A stretch of 64,000 bases of DNA, taken from positions 310,001-374,000 of the forward strand of contig JALQPE010000211.1 in the NCBI GenBank assembly GCA_030407315.1, read 5' to 3'. This DNA is from Asparagopsis taxiformis (Eukaryota; Rhodophyta; Florideophyceae; Bonnemaisoniales; Bonnemaisoniaceae). Below the pieces are notes generated by a model, which was not told where the DNA came from, made no database searches, and saw nothing but the letters and a program-made list of their open reading frames with translations. The position numbers and the translations under genes were made by a program. Every line of letters starts with the position of its first letter. The stretch's first letter is position 1. This document shows positions 50,225-60,823 of this stretch, piece by piece.

Positions 50225-52523
50225 CCGCCCGTCACTTTCAACCCATCTGTTCGAATGCAATCCCTACACCAAACAAGTCTACAACCCCGAGCTGGCTAAG
50301 GGAAATAGAAAGCCGCGATCAAAATTGCGCAACAAACATCTCGCACGCGCCGGAACCACACCTGCCATTCGTCCCCCACCATTGATAGCCTCTCCCGCAT
50401 CCCTTTCTCGCACCCTCACCCCCAAACCCTCTCCTGCATCGTCCCGCTCGTCGTTTCGCGACGTGCAAAATCTCTTTGAAGAGATTGCGCACCTACCCTC
50501 CCCCCATCCCACCGTGTCGCCATTGCAGCACGCCCGCTACGGCACACGAACTGTGGCAACGCCGCCTTCAAAGCGACCCAACCCCGCCAAGTGCGATCCA
50601 CGCGACAGAGGAGTCATTCGCGAGCTCTTTCAGGAACTCAACCATCTGCAGCATCGCGCTCCGCTCCCAAACTCCCGTCCCTCTCCATCACACCATATTC
50701 AACAGCGTCGTATCACGTCACGAGTTCAACAGCACGTCATGCCGAGTGAGCACGACACCGAGTACGATCAGAGAAGTGAGATTACACAAGAGCAATACAG
50801 CGAGGAGCCTGAGTACGTCGGGCGTCCAACTCGCCACAGTGCCTACTCTGCTGCCGATAGCGATCAGCGAGAGTTTTCGCACACCGAAGGCGAACATACA
50901 GAGATTCAAAGCGTAGCCTCGGACATCAATAGCTTTGATCAAGTCGCCGAGGAGATTGTGGATAACCTTCAAGCCTTTGAACCAGTGGACGAGTCCGACG
51001 AGCACGATCTCGCTGAACGAATTCCAGAACGCAACCACGATCGCTTGTTCTCGGATTCGCAGACAGCACGTTCGTCCCGTGTGTACTCTGGGGTTCCAGA
51101 TTCGGAGCAGTCTGAACAGTTCGAAGAACCACAAACTGTCGAGTATTCCGAGTCCGACCGTCACGCAGCACCGCCTCATCCACCACATTCTCAGAGATCT
51201 GGTCCAGGTTTTTCGCATAATACCTTCCTGACTCCTGAGGCCCACACATTCACCGGTCAAACAGAGAAGGTTATAAAGCAGCTTCAGGAGGAGGAAGGAC
51301 TTACCTTTGCGGACGGCAGCGTGCAATACGAAGCTGTGGAAGAGACTGAATTCGGAGGTGCAACTCAGCGTACTCAGTCAGAATCTGACATTGAATACGA
51401 AGAGATCATTCATCACGAGGCGGAGACTGAATACGAGGAAGTCGTTCCCGAGGATACAGAGTACAGAGAGTCGGAGTACGAGCCGTCTGAGCCAGTAGTT
51501 GCCCAGGCTTCCATTCCAAACCATCCGGCCAAACCAGCCACAGAACAAGAAGAGGACATGAGGCATACGCAGCATCGCTCGCATGCGCCGAGCAGCATCA
51601 ACCAGCCGACGACATGGAGTTTCCGCTCGGAAAGAATGTCGCGCAATGTAGCTGATGCTATGGCAGTTGTGTGGGATAAGTTCTGGGCCGAAGATGTGAA
51701 GGATATATGTGGAATCATCAAGGCTCGATTTTCACAGTTAATCCCCTACGTGCGAAAGTTCTTCGCACATGTGATGGCGTTTTGGGGAGGTATTACTTAC
51801 ATCCGCAGAGCACTGGCTGCCTTCATTCGCATCCTGAAGAGAGATCAGAGAGTTCGTGAATTGGCCGCGCGTATCGGATGGGCATCTGCCACAACGTTCC
51901 GCGTATTCTTATCCATCTGCACCATGCTCGTGCAAGCATCTGTCCAGATGTATCATCTAATGCGTGACAAAATTATTCCAGACATCCGACGCATTATCCC
52001 TATCTGCTACTACAAGGCGACGATGAGGCTTCTACATGTCGCGCAGTACTCGCCGTGGGTTTTTCTGTTTGGGCCGTTTAGCGTCACATTTGCCATTGAT
52101 TCTGAGAAAATACCGGATCGATTCCTTTTACATGACAAGCTATCAATTCCGCAAGACGAGGTCACCTTCGCTAGTGGAGACATGCAAAGTTTCGTCCAAT
52201 CCATCCGTGAGAGCGTTAGTGGCAAGTCGAGCTCGCACGGACATGACAGTACACCAGAGGGATACGAGACAGAGTCAGTTGCGTATACATACGCCACTAC
52301 CCAACCCGGACATCCACCAGAGACTATGTACAGTGGAATGAAGTACGAGGGTGTCACAGCAAGTGGGCATGCGCACGGACACCAGCATCATCAACAGAAT
52401 CATATGCATCATCACAAGCATCATATGGGTCATGTGCATCAAGGACATGAGAAGGAAAACCACTACCAAGGTCAGAGAATGTCGGGCCGAGGGAATGATA
52501 GCGAGTGGCAAACTATTGAGTAG
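50225..52523 (+). CDS. unrecognised protein with hydrophobic helices and His-rich tail; 5' end unresolved
   Basis: The frame is open from 50190, yet its first ATG is at 50739. The upstream part looks coding: two similar helices, NLFEEIAHLPS (near 50475) and ELFQELNHLQH (near 50625), repeat there. A first exon from ATG 50055 spliced at 50084/50224 would read MHGSSTSSET into the frame; this is a guess. The middle is acidic with repeated E-Y-E-E motifs. Then about 170 residues (roughly 51630-52110) hold long amphipathic or hydrophobic helices with many Arg and aromatic residues, ending SPWVFLFGPFSV. The tail (about 52363-52475) is packed with His, as HxHGHQHHQQNHMHHHKHH. It could associate with a membrane or lipid surface and bind metal. 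I recognise no family. Confidence 0.65.
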
Positions 52524-52941
52524 AATATTAGGAATGAGCTGCTCTGGTTTGTTGCGTCTCGTGTGCGTTTTGAGTAGTCTCATTAGGGGGCTGTAGCTGA
52601 TACGTTTTGTACAAATGACCGAATTGTCGCTGTAGTGAGCTTGGCGTTCGCGATCTCTAGAAATGAGAACTAAAGAGACTTGTTGAAGACGTTGGTACAC
52701 AACAAGTTCGATGGTCAGGCTTACATTTTTCGGACAACCGGAACTCGCTCTGATCGATTGGAATCCCCAATGGAGGAAGAGGGTTTGCAGTTTTCACAAG
52801 TGGCATATAAAAAAAGCTACATTTTACGTACCGATTAACTTGTAATCTGTTGGGTGATATCTCCAACGATTGATCCATCCATGCAACCTGCTATGTATTC
52901 GCCCACCAGAAACAAGCTTTAGTGACCTATGCCCTATTGCA
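52524..52941. other. intergenic interval upstream of BUB3
   Basis: About 420 bp. The BUB3 frame extends upstream to a TTG at 52870 but not to an ATG. No other feature is visible. Confidence 0.4.
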
Positions 52942-53964
52942 ATGTCTACAGCGTCGAGTTGGACACTATCTCCGTCGCCGCAGGATTCAGTATCCACTGT
53001 ATCATTTTCACAGGATTCCAAGACACTTCTAGTATCAACATGGGCCGGAACAATCACATTGCACACTGCGCATTCCGGTCTGTTATCTGCGGAAACGCCA
53101 GTTCTCCCGCACGCAGTTCTTGACGCTGCGTGGGATGTGAAGCGTCCCGTTCTGTTCTCTGCTGCGTTGGATGGTACGCTTCGCAGCGCGAGTATTCGCG
53201 AATCGCGCGTGCAGCAATGGCAGACAATTGGGTCGCATGAGAGTGCTGCAAGTTGCATTGTGGCTTGTGATGCATCGCTCGTGTCGGCGGGCTGGGATTC
53301 GCGACTGAAGATCTGGGATGTCAATGCTAGTGGCGCGTCGGTGGCCGATGTGGATGCTGGCGGTAAGGTGTATGGCGCGGCTAAATGCGGCGAACATTGC
53401 GTGCTGATTATCACATCTGCGGGACGTCTTCGCGCTCTAGATCTAAGAAAGACAGAGGATTTCTTTCTGGACAAGGCGCCGCCGAGTTTGACAGGGCAAC
53501 TGCGAGGCCTCAGTGCGTCTGCGGATGGCAAGCAGGTTGTGGTGGGAAGTACAGAGGGACGTGTAGCGGTGGATTGGTTAGACTCCCCAGGTCAGGATGC
53601 GTTTTCTTTCAAGTGCCATCGTATTGATGGGCTGGCATTTCCGGTTAATTGTATAGTTCATAGTGCCAAGTACGGCTCGTTTGCAACAGGTGGTGCAGAC
53701 GGTCATGTTTCTTTTTGGGATGGAAGTGCACGCAAGCGTATTGCGCAGTATGAACGATATGCAACGAGCATTGCGTCGATTGACTTCGATGAGACTTCGG
53801 AGCGCATTGCAATTGCAGTTTCATATACATTTGAAGAGGGTGAGAAAGATCATCCTCCAGATGAGGTGCACATTTGCCCAGTTGACCCGTCACATGTTAC
53901 GACGCGATCGGCACCAGAATCGGATGAGGCCAACGTTACCAGTAAAACAGACGCTCAACCCTAG
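52942..53964 (+). CDS. BUB3: BUB3 mitotic checkpoint WD40 protein
   Basis: 340 residues from the ATG at 52942. It forms a WD40 propeller whose blades include LKIWDV and VSFWDGSARKR. The most diagnostic blocks are GSTEGRVAVDWLD, FKCHR, FPVNCIVHSAKYGSFATGGADG, SYTFEEGEKDHPPDEV and PVDP. These match BUB3 and set it apart from the related Rae1/Gle2. BUB3 carries Bub1 and BubR1/Mad3 to phosphorylated KNL1 at unattached kinetochores. Animal BUB3 has 328 residues. The C-terminal 25 residues are an extra acidic/Thr-rich tail. Confidence 0.93.
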   Translation: MSTASSWTLSPSPQDSVSTVSFSQDSKTLLVSTWAGTITLHTAHSGLLSAETPVLPHAVLDAAWDVKRPVLFSAALDGTLRSASIRESRVQQWQTIGSHESAASCIVACDASLVSAGWDSRLKIWDVNASGASVADVDAGGKVYGAAKCGEHCVLIITSAGRLRALDLRKTEDFFLDKAPPSLTGQLRGLSASADGKQVVVGSTEGRVAVDWLDSPGQDAFSFKCHRIDGLAFPVNCIVHSAKYGSFATGGADGHVSFWDGSARKRIAQYERYATSIASIDFDETSERIAIAVSYTFEEGEKDHPPDEVHICPVDPSHVTTRSAPESDEANVTSKTDAQP

Positions 53965-54067
53965 CCAAAACTCTCATCTTTACTGGCGAGACGTACATTA
54001 TCCTATTTCTTCTTCCTCAATTTCTGTTTCCTGCCATCTGGCATCCCATTGTGTGGTTGTTTGCGCT

Positions 54068-56656
54068 TCACCTTGCTACCAACCGTCTCTGCTTCAACGT
54101 CTTCTTTTTGCTTTCTGCAAAAGCTTTCGTGGCGTTTGCAGCCTCTTCATCAATCGCTTCCGCATAATCCTCAGCAGCTGCAAATACAGAGGTTTGCACT
54201 CGCTTCCTTTTGCCACCTTTCTTTCCATTTTGCTCTGAGCCATTCATCTCTTCAGCAATGCCTCCCTCTAGATCCTCATCAGATTCCTCAAATGTGGCTA
54301 ATGGAACAACATCGTCCGCACCACTGACACTGTCTGATTCCGATTCTGAGTCTTCGACTTGGGCTTCTTTTTCGTCCTCGATTTTCTCATCCGCAACATT
54401 GGCAAAGTCAGTACCGAAGGCCTCATGGAGAGCTTTGAGTTCATCTTCATTAACTCCATCCACATCCCCATATTCCTTCCTAATGGCATCAGAAAAGAAT
54501 CCCCCGTCTGCCCCCAATCTCTTCATTTCTGCCTGTATGGCCTGTTCATATGCTTCATCCTCCGAATCATCACCAGTTTCTCCTACCGGTTTTTCTCCAT
54601 CCTGCAATTCCCTCACCACTCGAGATGGGTTTGTATCAAAGAATTTTGCAAGGAACTTATCGTCATCCTGGACATTCCCCTCCGCAACTAATCTTTGAAA
54701 TTCTTCTGTGTTGGCGACAGGATCATCCCGATAGTGAGACGACCGCTTTCCATATAAAGATTTGGCTATTCTGTTTTTCGGTTTCTTGTAGCTGAATCGA
54801 TCAAGGAATGCTATCAGAGAAAAGTCGCGAAGTGGATCACCGCTGTACTGCACACTTGTGAAGTTTCCACACATTGAATTGGCAAATTTCGCGACGCTGG
54901 GATGGTAATGAGCACACAATGATGACATTTCCCACAACGAGCTGCGATCTGCCCCGGCATGCTGAGGATCTCGCTTCTGAGGATTATATCGTTGTGCACT
55001 CGATTGTGACGTCTTTTTGCCGCCACTGTTTTTTGGGATTCCTGGTTCAGCAACGGTCTTCATCTTGCCATTTTCCTGACCTTTATCCACATCAATGAAA
55101 TGTTCTTCTTCATCTTCATATTCTGCCATCGCAACTAATGACTTCAATATCTCATCTCGACGAGCTTTCAATGTTTCTGATACAACCATAACACATGCAC
55201 CAGCGAATCCAGGAGAGCCGCTAATTCCGGCTTGCAGTAATCTCTTCATCATAGCTTTCAGGCGATTTTGATTCGTATCGGCCTTAAACGCTTTGAAGAC
55301 AAGGTTAAGGAAGAGAGCTTGTTTAGGTTCTCCCGCTTCTGCAGCGTCGTATAGTCTTGAATACAAAGCTCGGTAGAACCTATCGCTTCGACCATAATTG
55401 TTCTGAGATACTTGCAAAAGAAAAGTGAGAGCTTGCGTAGCAGAGCTAAACGATTTTGCGTGAGCAACATAGTACAGGGATTCATAATATCCCTGATAAT
55501 CATTTTCGTCTTGTTCCGGGTTCGTATAAGGGTATGCACGGTTTACGCCAACCAAAATTGCTCCCATGAGTCGGGTTTCTTTTGATTCTACGCCACCCTC
55601 CCTCTTGACGGCAACGACTTTCTTCCCACGCCGACCTTTCTTACGCTTGACCACTTTCTTTCCCTTGGACACTGCCTTGGCATCTTCTTCCTCTTTCCTG
55701 TCTGCAGCCAGACATCCCGTAAAGAGTTCCATGTAAATCTGAACGAATTTTCGAGAGAGAGCTTCGTCACCATCTGTGAAGTGGATTTGATTAAGGAAAC
55801 AGACAGCATAATATTGTGTCCTGCGCGTGACATTCGGTCTGTTAATGAGCTGCTCGACTTCGCGAACGACGATAAGGCGCATCTGTGGATGGTGCTTATT
55901 GATCATCTCCGAAAGTTTGTAAGCAGCAGTGGAAGATACTTTTCGCTCAGGGTCCCCCAGCTTGTTGACTAACATAGATAGCAGCTGTTTTTCTTTCTCG
56001 GGTTTCGCGACCAGTAACTCGGCTATGAGCTTCACCGCTACTTGCCTGAAATGAAGTAGGGTATCCCCACTGCTTTCCTCAAGAACGGCCAAGAATTCGC
56101 GGTATGTCGTCTTAAGCTCGCTTTCAAAAAGTGCATACGCCAAATGGCGCTTTGTAATACCTTCCTTACCACAGCTGAATTCTCTATCTTTCAAAAACAA
56201 AAGCTGGCGAGAATCTGGCAACAAATCATTGATAAATAAATCTTTGAGAGCAACTATTGCCGGACTTCTTTCACGCCTTCCCTTCTTTTGTGCATAAGAA
56301 AGGAGGGTTCGGAGTTCATCCAGGCGATGAAAAGGGCTTTCCTGAATATGCAGTGTTATGGCAGCAATCTTATCGCCGATCGTCTTTTCTTTCCCAAGCG
56401 CGCGTTGCATCGCATTACCACCCATTCCACCGACCTGTTTCTCATACGTTTCGCTCGCTAAAACAAGTGCCTGGGTGCATAATTCTTCCCACTCTGCTGT
56501 TGTAGCACGTGGGCCTCCATCGCCAGGTTCAGGCCAGGGTGGGAATGCATCATACCAATGGTTCCCATCGAGGTCTTCATCAGAGAGCACTTCACCAGGG
56601 AAGTGGTTCAGCGCAAGAGCCGTACTTTCGGAATTACCTGTCGTGAGATAACCCAT
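54068..56656 (-). CDS. MAK21: Noc1/Mak21/CEBPZ-type ribosome biogenesis factor
   Basis: 862 residues from the ATG at 56656; the frame begins two codons earlier with TTG. Residues about 90-320 are HEAT-like helices (FINDLLPDSRQLLFL, VKLIAELLVAKPEKEKQLL). The CBF/Mak21 domain (about 370-560) has AVCFLNQIHF, YESLYYVAHAKSFSSATQAL and LKAMMKRLLQAG. Diagnostic for this family is SSLWEMSSLCAHYHPSVAKFA followed by GDPLRDFSLIAFLDRFSYK. The C-terminus is strongly acidic, then basic (KKTLKQRRLVAR). Noc1/Mak21 works with Noc2 in nucleolar pre-60S assembly. It shares a 158-bp divergent region with the Pol I subunit gene. Confidence 0.93.
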   Translation of the reverse strand: MGYLTTGNSESTALALNHFPGEVLSDEDLDGNHWYDAFPPWPEPGDGGPRATTAEWEELCTQALVLASETYEKQVGGMGGNAMQRALGKEKTIGDKIAAITLHIQESPFHRLDELRTLLSYAQKKGRRERSPAIVALKDLFINDLLPDSRQLLFLKDREFSCGKEGITKRHLAYALFESELKTTYREFLAVLEESSGDTLLHFRQVAVKLIAELLVAKPEKEKQLLSMLVNKLGDPERKVSSTAAYKLSEMINKHHPQMRLIVVREVEQLINRPNVTRRTQYYAVCFLNQIHFTDGDEALSRKFVQIYMELFTGCLAADRKEEEDAKAVSKGKKVVKRKKGRRGKKVVAVKREGGVESKETRLMGAILVGVNRAYPYTNPEQDENDYQGYYESLYYVAHAKSFSSATQALTFLLQVSQNNYGRSDRFYRALYSRLYDAAEAGEPKQALFLNLVFKAFKADTNQNRLKAMMKRLLQAGISGSPGFAGACVMVVSETLKARRDEILKSLVAMAEYEDEEEHFIDVDKGQENGKMKTVAEPGIPKNSGGKKTSQSSAQRYNPQKRDPQHAGADRSSLWEMSSLCAHYHPSVAKFANSMCGNFTSVQYSGDPLRDFSLIAFLDRFSYKKPKNRIAKSLYGKRSSHYRDDPVANTEEFQRLVAEGNVQDDDKFLAKFFDTNPSRVVRELQDGEKPVGETGDDSEDEAYEQAIQAEMKRLGADGGFFSDAIRKEYGDVDGVNEDELKALHEAFGTDFANVADEKIEDEKEAQVEDSESESDSVSGADDVVPLATFEESDEDLEGGIAEEMNGSEQNGKKGGKRKRVQTSVFAAAEDYAEAIDEEAANATKAFAESKKKTLKQRRLVAR

Positions 56657-56814
56657 GCTCAACTGATAAACGGGTAGTTATCAGCGTTTGATGATTCGAC
56701 CTGAGAGACCACCTTCCGTCAGCTCCAAGACGAGCGATCATATCAAATTTACGCCGCCGCCATCGGCAAAAGTGCTTTGCATTGCTGGTTTTTCAGATTT
56801 AAGATACCTATAAA
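56657..56814. promoter_or_regulatory. bidirectional promoter between MAK21 and the Pol I subunit gene
   Basis: Only 158 bp separate the two divergent start codons, so the genes almost certainly share control elements. Both products serve nucleolar ribosome production. No specific box can be assigned from sequence alone. Confidence 0.6.
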
Positions 56815-59800
56815 ATGAAAAAAATTTTGCCGGAAATGGCGTGGGCCTTGATCCCGGATCCGCAGCTGAGGCAATTGTTCAACAGTCACCGCCGAGTGAA
56901 AGTTTCGACCTCCGGCGCCGTTCAACGGGTTTGGTCCGAACACAGTGCGTACATCAGTCCACTCCTGCGTCTCGAAATGGTTGAGAGAGAGAGATTGAAA
57001 CAGAAAGACGAAGCTGTACTAGCGAGTGAGCCTCTTCGACAATCTAGCAAGTCCGAACGCAAGTTTTCTCAGGTGCAGCCCTCAACGCTGCCATTGGAGG
57101 ATGAGGAAGGACGCGTTTTATTCCTGCGAAAATGCGTGGCTCCACATGTGCAGTCTTTCGACTTTGCAGTCGGGAATGGTCTTTCGTTAATTGCTGAGGA
57201 TATTGACCCGGTACTCGTGAGAGGGCCCGCCCCTAAAGAAGGTGATCCTAGTTTAATAGTTGCCCGTGTCCATTCACTGAGTGTGGTCAAGCCTAGGTTA
57301 CATGAAGGATCATATTCGGTGCAATATGCTGCAACAAAACCGCTTTATCCAGGAGAATGTCGCCGAACAGGCTCCACTTACAGCGGAGAGCTGTATGGTG
57401 CATTCACAATTGTTCTTGATGACAAGGAAACTATAGAAGTTCCTGCGCAGAGGATTGCGAAAATTCCCATTATGGTGGGCTCGACTGCATGCAATCTTCG
57501 TGAGATGGATCGCAGCGATCTCGTGGCACACGGAGAAGAAGAATATGAAGTGGGCGGTTCCTTCATCATCAACGGGACAGAAAAAGTTATCCGTCTCGTT
57601 GTTGTTCCCCGTTGCAACCATGCTATTTCTGCAGAAAGGGCAAAGAACGCAAGTCGAGGTCCTCTCTTTTCAGATCTCTCTCTCAGCTATAAGTCAGTTC
57701 GGCGAGACCAATCTTCAACGACCATCCACTTTCATTTACTGAGAAGTGGAGCTGTTCGTGTACGAGTTCGTATCGGAAGGAACGAATTTTTCATACCCGC
57801 TGGAATCTTGATGCGAGCCTTCCTTCCATCTGGAACTACAGATCGCGATATATACGAGATGATTATAGGGGGCGAGACGGAGGATTCTGCGCTGTGCAAT
57901 GCTGCTGTGTCCATTCTGAAGGAACTCAGTGAATCCACTTCTCGCTTTAATAAGACAGAGGCAGAAGATGATTTGAATCCAGCAATCTCGAAGTCTGCTG
58001 CTACTGCTTATCTTGGTAAACAGTTCAGAGCGGTACTTGGTATCGATGACCCATCTGTATCCGACCTCGAAGCTGGCATCATTTTCTTGAGGAAACATAT
58101 TCTGGTACATTTGAGTGTAACTGCGTACGAAGATCCAAATGATTCATTCGATAGGTCGAAGGCAGACTTAATTGTTCTTCTGGTTCGGAAGCTTATCGGA
58201 ACATCTACGGGGGATGTAGAGGTTGATAATGCGGATGCTATTTCCCATCAATCTGTCTTAACTTCGGGCCAACTCTATCTGAATCTGTTGAAGGAGAAGC
58301 TAGAAGTTTTGTTGAAAATTTTTACTGCACTGATCCGTCGCGAATCTGAAAAGTACGATGATGGAAGGGCTGCCTCGGGTATGTTGCTGAAAGAGCTAGT
58401 CACAGAGTCACTTTCGAAAGCATTGAAATCTGATCAAATCACCAAGCAAATGAACTACCTGCTTGCAACAGGAAACCTAACCCAAAATACCACTCTTGAT
58501 CTGCCCCAAACTGTGGGTTATGCGGTTGTTGCGGAGCGTATCAACTTCTTTCGGTATATATGCCATTTTCGTGCCATTCACCGAGGAGCGTTCTACGCTG
58601 CAATGCGATCAACAAAAGTGCGGAAATTGCTTCCAGAAGCTTGGGGGTTTGTTTGTCCAGTTCACACTCCAGATGGAGATCCCTGCGGAATTCTCAATCA
58701 CTTGGCAGCGGAAGCTATCGTTACACAGGGTCCGGTAGCAGACAGGAGAGATATGCTAGATCTCTTCTCCGACTTCAATTTTACTCCAGCTCCTGCGTTG
58801 TCCTCAATCCAGTGCTGCTCTCCGAAGGGATCGCTACCAATTGTTGTTGATGGGCGGGTACTGGGATTTGTGGCAAGGGATGAAGCAGAGCAACTATCAG
58901 TGCAGTTACGATATACTAAAGTGCGCGATGCTGTACAAGTACTTCCGAATACCTCAGAGATTACGTATATTGCACCAGTGGCATCAAAGTCAGGATTTGC
59001 ACCGGGCATTTACGTTCACACAGGCGGAAGCCGATATATGCGGCCAGTAAGATGGTTGCACACGCCAGCCAGGAAGGTCGTTAAAGAAGGGAGTGAGAAT
59101 CAGGGATTGAATGAATGGATCGGTACTCTGGAACAAGTGTTCCTTAGAGTGAGACCAGTTATGAAGGACCCAGATTATAATGTGAGTCGTGCAGATTGGG
59201 CAGATGCGACTCACTCTGAAATCTCCCAAGTTGCATTTCTCAGTGTTCTAGCTTCACTGGCGCCGTTCCCGGAAATGAACCAGGGTCCGAGAAACATGTT
59301 TCAGTGTCAAATGGCCAAGCAAGCAATGGGTACTCCTTGTCACACGATTTGGTCACGAATGGAGTCAAAGATCTACAGACACACTACACCACAGGTTCCC
59401 ATCACACGTAATTTTTGTACGCAGGATCCCATGGGGGCGGACTATTTTCCAAATGGAGTGAATGCTATTGTCGCAGTAATTAGCTACACTGGAAATGATA
59501 TGGAAGATGCATTGATCATCAACAAAAGCAGTTTAGAGAGGGGATTTGCTCATGGTACTGTGTATATGAACGAAAGAGTGGACCTCGACACCACTATTGA
59601 AGGGAGAGAAAGTTCATTCAGGTCTTTGACAGATGCAGAGGCAAATGAATTGAAAACAGTTGACATAGATGGACTTCCTGCCGTTGGAACCAGACTTGAG
59701 AAGGGGGATGTATTATATGGGACATGTTTGAATAACGGGGCAAGAAAAAATGATACGACTTGGAAGAGGTACAAGTCTGTTGAGAAGGGCACGGTGGATG

Positions 59801-60687
59801 AAGTATTGATCTTAAATAACTCGACAAGCAAGACCACAAAAGGAGGAAATGCAGCGGGAATGGGAATTCGAACTGCAAATATTCGTACAAGGGTTTCGAG
59901 ACCACCATGTGTTGGGGATAAGTTTGCCTCCAGAGCGGGGCAGAAAGGTACTATGTCTGCAGCTTGGCCATTAGTAGATATGCCTTTCTCAGAGTCTGGT
60001 ATGGTGCCGGACATTCTTTTCAATCCAAATGGGTTTCCGAGTCGAATGACAATTGGAATGATGGTGGAGATCATGTCCGGAAAGAGTGGTGCGCTTCATG
60101 GGCGATTCAATGACTCTACTCCATTTGTGTTTGATGATAAGCACCGCGCAGTAGATTATTTCGCCGAACAGCTTGTGAAAGCTGGATATGACTATTGTGG
60201 GAGCGAAACGCTGTACAGCGGGTATACCGGTGAACCATTCAAGGTCAACATTTTCATGGGCATTGTTCATTATCAACGATTGCGGCACATGGTTTCCGAC
60301 AAGTTTCAAGTTCGAACGACAGGAGCGATTCACCCGTTATTCAGGCAACCGATCAAGGGGAGGAAAAAGGGCGGTGCTATCCGTTTTGGTGAGATGGAAC
60401 GCGACGGGCTGCTGGCGCATGGAGCGTCATTTTTGTTGCGAGACCGGCTGGCGATGGCGTCTGATTTGCACATATTGCACGTCTGTGAACGGTGTTGCAG
60501 CTTGTTGTCGCCAATTGCGGAGACCGAGTACGGAAGAGAAGTGCGAGAGTCGGACCTCTACTGCATGGTATGCAAGGACAAGTCGGCTGTACAACGCGTC
60601 GCAATTCCATATTCATTCAAGTATCTTGCTAATGAACTGGCGGCTATGAACATTAGAACAGTGTTGGCGCTGCGTGAAGTTGCTTGA
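56815..60687 (+). CDS. RPA2: RNA polymerase I second-largest subunit (RPA2/RPA135)
   Basis: 1290 residues in one exon. It has all Rpb2-family domains: protrusion, lobe (YEVGGSFIINGTEKVIRLV), fork (RYICHFRAIHRG), the external regions with VCPVHTPDGDPCGILNHLA, the hybrid-binding block with DAMEDAL-type GNDMEDALIINKSS and SRPPCVGDKFASRAGQKG, and the C-terminal zinc ribbon HVCERCCSLL..YCMVC. CGILNHL (Pol I) rather than CGLVKNL (Pol II) identifies Pol I. The enzyme transcribes rRNA genes in the nucleolus. It is about 90-150 residues longer than the yeast and human subunits. Confidence 0.96.
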   Translation: MKKILPEMAWALIPDPQLRQLFNSHRRVKVSTSGAVQRVWSEHSAYISPLLRLEMVERERLKQKDEAVLASEPLRQSSKSERKFSQVQPSTLPLEDEEGRVLFLRKCVAPHVQSFDFAVGNGLSLIAEDIDPVLVRGPAPKEGDPSLIVARVHSLSVVKPRLHEGSYSVQYAATKPLYPGECRRTGSTYSGELYGAFTIVLDDKETIEVPAQRIAKIPIMVGSTACNLREMDRSDLVAHGEEEYEVGGSFIINGTEKVIRLVVVPRCNHAISAERAKNASRGPLFSDLSLSYKSVRRDQSSTTIHFHLLRSGAVRVRVRIGRNEFFIPAGILMRAFLPSGTTDRDIYEMIIGGETEDSALCNAAVSILKELSESTSRFNKTEAEDDLNPAISKSAATAYLGKQFRAVLGIDDPSVSDLEAGIIFLRKHILVHLSVTAYEDPNDSFDRSKADLIVLLVRKLIGTSTGDVEVDNADAISHQSVLTSGQLYLNLLKEKLEVLLKIFTALIRRESEKYDDGRAASGMLLKELVTESLSKALKSDQITKQMNYLLATGNLTQNTTLDLPQTVGYAVVAERINFFRYICHFRAIHRGAFYAAMRSTKVRKLLPEAWGFVCPVHTPDGDPCGILNHLAAEAIVTQGPVADRRDMLDLFSDFNFTPAPALSSIQCCSPKGSLPIVVDGRVLGFVARDEAEQLSVQLRYTKVRDAVQVLPNTSEITYIAPVASKSGFAPGIYVHTGGSRYMRPVRWLHTPARKVVKEGSENQGLNEWIGTLEQVFLRVRPVMKDPDYNVSRADWADATHSEISQVAFLSVLASLAPFPEMNQGPRNMFQCQMAKQAMGTPCHTIWSRMESKIYRHTTPQVPITRNFCTQDPMGADYFPNGVNAIVAVISYTGNDMEDALIINKSSLERGFAHGTVYMNERVDLDTTIEGRESSFRSLTDAEANELKTVDIDGLPAVGTRLEKGDVLYGTCLNNGARKNDTTWKRYKSVEKGTVDEVLILNNSTSKTTKGGNAAGMGIRTANIRTRVSRPPCVGDKFASRAGQKGTMSAAWPLVDMPFSESGMVPDILFNPNGFPSRMTIGMMVEIMSGKSGALHGRFNDSTPFVFDDKHRAVDYFAEQLVKAGYDYCGSETLYSGYTGEPFKVNIFMGIVHYQRLRHMVSDKFQVRTTGAIHPLFRQPIKGRKKGGAIRFGEMERDGLLAHGASFLLRDRLAMASDLHILHVCERCCSLLSPIAETEYGREVRESDLYCMVCKDKSAVQRVAIPYSFKYLANELAAMNIRTVLALREVA

Positions 60688-60823
60688 CATGGTATGGAGT
60701 TGCAATCATACGCCATAGGCATTGCAGGCGCGAGATAAAATCAAATATTATCACACTTTACCCCTTCCATCACCATTAATCTTAGCACTGCTAACGCCAC
60801 ACACCACTGGCGTCTATACCACC

